Assembly: GCA_031550605.1 (NCBI GenBank)
Contig: JAVBOK010000087.1
Location: 1 to 42,055 of the forward strand
Reading direction: 5' to 3'
Length of the DNA stretch: 42,055 bases
Source of the DNA: FLUQ01 sp031550605
Lineage (GTDB): Bacteria; Desulfobacterota; Desulfovibrionia; Desulfovibrionales; Desulfovibrionaceae
Under the pieces are notes generated by a model. The model saw only the letters and a program-made list of their open reading frames with translations, was not told the origin of the DNA and searched no databases. The position numbers and the translations under genes were made by a program. Position 1 is the first letter of the stretch; each line of letters opens with the position of its first letter. This document shows, piece after piece, positions 40,697 through 42,055 of the stretch.

Positions 40697-41041
40697 TCAA
40701 GGATAGAGGCAATGGCGCAGCCAGTCCTTGATGGCGGGCGTGGGTTCGAATATGCCGCGCAACGAGCCGAATTCCTTGCGCCATTCGGCAAGAAGACCGT
40801 CAGGCAGAGGCAGCGCTGCCAGATCTTCGGCGTTTTCGGAATTGCGGCGGATCAGGCGGACAAGGGGCGGATTTTCCCAGGCGTCGATCACGAAATAGAT
40901 TGACTCGTCGGTTTTTGACCGCACGGGAGGGCGCGAGGCGCGCCAGTCGTTGTTGCCCCATTCCAGATACATGGTGACTGCCTGTTCGGGGCTGAGATCC
41001 CAGTCTATGTCAAGGTGCCGGTATGCTGTAAGGTCGGTCAT
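40697..41041 (-). CDS. Conserved small hypothetical protein
   Basis: A 114-aa soluble acidic protein (MTDLTAYRHLDIDWDLSPEQAVTMYLEWGN, then SIYFVIDAWENPPLVRLIRRNSE and GIFEPTPAIKDWLRHCLY). It resembles a family of uncharacterised proteins I associate with Desulfovibrio (DVU0772-type), but I cannot verify that and assign no function. ATG 41041 is chosen because GGGAGCCCGCC precedes it; the open frame upstream is Pro/Arg-rich and not protein-like. No TM segment or metal motif is visible. It lies 64 bp upstream of ffh on the same strand, so it may be co-transcribed with it. Confidence 0.75.
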   Translation of the reverse strand: MTDLTAYRHLDIDWDLSPEQAVTMYLEWGNNDWRASRPPVRSKTDESIYFVIDAWENPPLVRLIRRNSENAEDLAALPLPDGLLAEWRKEFGSLRGIFEPTPAIKDWLRHCLYP

Positions 41042-41470
41042 GGCGGGCTCCCGTTCTTTGCGCATATCCGGTTCCGTTCGCTCCGGCAAGGTTTTCCCCT
41101 GTCCACGGCAGAATGCCGCCGGCGGTGACGCGGGAAATTTTTGCGGTGCGCATGCGCCTTTTCGCGTGGCCATGCGGCATCTGCACGGAAAAGGAGGAAA
41201 GCTTTCAGGCTGTTCTGGACCATGTTGCCCGCTTGATATACCGCAATGCAATGGAGCGCCGTGCATCCGGCCGCGAAAATATTACCGGGAGCACTTTTTC
41301 TAAAATTGCCATCTCTGAGCAAATTCATTTTTTTTCAGTAAGTTAAATATTTAGACAATTGAAAACATTTATGACCCCAGTAATAATTCTCCCGAACGCT
41401 TTACAAAAAAGGCTCTTCGACTTAATAGGAATAATTCCTGTTAATAAACCATAAAACTTAGGAGCGAACC
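41042..41470. other. 429-bp divergent intergenic region with AT-rich promoter
   Basis: The left half (41042-41260) is GC-rich, with no supported gene. The right half (about 41280-41465) is sharply AT-rich and holds the rubrerythrin promoter and operator described separately. The small open frames in the left half show no resemblance to known proteins. Confidence 0.6.
41400..41444 (+). promoter_or_regulatory. Rubrerythrin promoter with Fur/PerR-like inverted repeat
   Basis: TTTACA (41400-41405), a 17-bp spacer and TAATAG (41423-41428) make a plausible sigma-70 promoter. Overlapping the -10 is an inverted repeat: TTAATAGGAAT (41422-41432), centre A, ATTCCTGTTAA (41434-41444), 10 of 11 positions pairing. 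Size, symmetry and AT-richness are like Fur/PerR operators, and rubrerythrin is a usual PerR target, so peroxide or iron control is inferred. AGGAG for the gene is at 41460-41464. Confidence 0.6.
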
Positions 41471-41965
41471 ATGTCGAAAACCGAAAAGAATCTGATGGAC
41501 GCGTTTGCCGGTGAATCCCAGGCCAACCGCAAATATCTGGCGTATGCCGACAGGGCGGAAAAGGACGGCTTTGCGCAGGTGGCCAGGCTGTTCCGGGCCG
41601 CGGCCCACGCGGAAACCATCCATGCCCACGCTCATCTGCGCATGGCGGGCAAGGTGCACGATACTCTGGCCAATTTGCAGGATGCCATCAACGGCGAAAC
41701 GTACGAATTCACCAAGATGTATCCCGACATGATCAAGGATGCGGAAGCCGAAGGCAACAAGGCCGCCCATACCTATATGGGCTATGTCAACGCGGTGGAG
41801 GAAGTGCATGCCAAGCTGTACAAGAAAGCTCTGGATGCCAAGGGAAACGTGGAGCCGGTGGAGTATTACATCTGTACGGTGTGCGGCTATACCCACGAAG
41901 GCCCTCATGACGGCCCGTGTCCCATCTGCAAAGCTGCGGCCAAAGCGTTTACCAAAGTGGAATAA
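41471..41965 (+). CDS. rbr: Rubrerythrin
   Basis: This 164-aa protein has the two rubrerythrin parts. The four-helix diiron domain has its Glu/His ligands in AFAGESQANRKYLAY, AAHAETIHAHAHL, MIKDAEAEGNKAAHTYM and NAVEEVHAKLY. The C-terminal rubredoxin-like [Fe(SCys)4] domain has CTVCGY and CPICKA. It reduces hydrogen peroxide in anaerobes using electrons from rubredoxin or NADH-linked donors, in the cytoplasm. At 164 aa it is shorter than the classic 191-aa Desulfovibrio rubrerythrin and nearer the short forms in which the diiron domain ends soon after the fourth ligand set. ATG 41471 follows AGGAGCGAACC. It is monocistronic, with a terminator-like hairpin after it. Confidence 0.95.
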   Translation: MSKTEKNLMDAFAGESQANRKYLAYADRAEKDGFAQVARLFRAAAHAETIHAHAHLRMAGKVHDTLANLQDAINGETYEFTKMYPDMIKDAEAEGNKAAHTYMGYVNAVEEVHAKLYKKALDAKGNVEPVEYYICTVCGYTHEGPHDGPCPICKAAAKAFTKVE

Positions 41966-41993
41966 CCCCGGCTGACCCATATTGTTACGCCGT

Positions 41994-42023
41994 CGCCGCG
42001 CCAGGCGCGGCGGCCGCGTTTTT
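41994..42023 (+). terminator. Terminator-like hairpin after rubrerythrin
   Basis: CGCCGCG (41994-42000), a CCAGG loop and CGCGGCG (42006-42012), then GCCGCG and five T residues (42019-42023). The spacing between stem and T-run is a little long, but the position 29 bp after the rbr stop supports it. Confidence 0.6.
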
Positions 42024-42029
42024 GGCGTG

Positions 42030-42043
42030 GGCGGTTAACCGCC
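42030..42043. repeat. 14-bp perfect palindrome GGCGGTTAACCGCC
   Basis: A perfect even palindrome close to the window end, just after the rbr terminator. It could be an operator for a gene beyond the window, or one end of a repeat. Confidence 0.4.
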
Positions 42044-42055
42044 AGTGACGGGAAC

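Overview
The window is a high-GC bacterial chromosome segment that looks like a sulfate- or sulfite-reducing member of the Desulfovibrionaceae (Desulfovibrio/Bilophila type). That placement is an inference. It rests on an electron-bifurcating type [FeFe] hydrogenase with its HydEFG maturases, a complex I-like membrane complex, rubrerythrin, a TrmD fused to a second RNA methyltransferase domain, and glycyl-radical/EutT-style microcompartment genes. No rRNA or tRNA gene, CRISPR array or intact transposase is visible.

Region 1 (1-3.9 kb, + strand) is the end of a bacterial microcompartment (BMC) locus: an amidohydrolase-fold protein with degenerate metal-ligand positions, a hexameric shell protein with a long Lys/Ala-rich tail, an EutT-type corrinoid adenosyltransferase, a plain hexameric shell protein and an EutN/CcmL vertex protein. 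Strong GC-rich hairpins sit between these genes, and a perfect 52-bp palindrome precedes the first. No signature enzyme is inside the window, so the substrate is unknown. Region 2 (4.1-11 kb, +) holds two large paralogous membrane hybrid histidine kinases in tandem. The second looks intact and ends in an HPt domain. The first has lost all recognisable ATP-binding boxes and carries a G10 tract in its sensor domain.

Region 3 (11.0-18.9 kb, - strand) is a six-subunit complex related to complex I and group 4 hydrogenases. Its large subunit lacks both NiFe-binding cysteine pairs, so it belongs with the energy-converting hydrogenase-related (Ehr) complexes rather than true hydrogenases. The first gene, a HyfB/NuoL-like antiporter subunit, has an in-frame TAG, and recognisable family sequence continues after it in the same frame. 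A 208-bp gap between the third and second membrane subunits holds a dispersed repeat ending in a hairpin. The same kind of repeat lies between the two kinases.

Region 4 (19-29 kb) has a DUF457/YdjM-like membrane protein divergent from a YgaP-type membrane rhodanese. These are followed by one six-gene + strand run: HydC-, HydB- and HydA-like subunits of a trimeric NAD(P)/ferredoxin-linked [FeFe] hydrogenase, then HydG, HydE and HydF. HydE carries Phe at the first position of the radical-SAM CxxxCxxC motif. A small low-GC patch with a SHOCT-domain ORF follows.

Region 5 (29-42 kb) is mostly housekeeping: a MATE exporter, the MurJ flippase, a GmhB-like phosphatase, the TypA/BipA GTPase, and a - strand translation cluster in the order ffh, rpsP, khpA, rimM, trmD, rplS, rnhB. 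It ends with a small conserved hypothetical gene divergent from rubrerythrin, whose AT-rich promoter contains a Fur/PerR-like inverted repeat.

The two energy modules, the soluble [FeFe] hydrogenase and the Ehr complex, would handle H2, NAD(P)H and ferredoxin electrons on one side and ion pumping on the other. Whether they are coupled cannot be read from the sequence.
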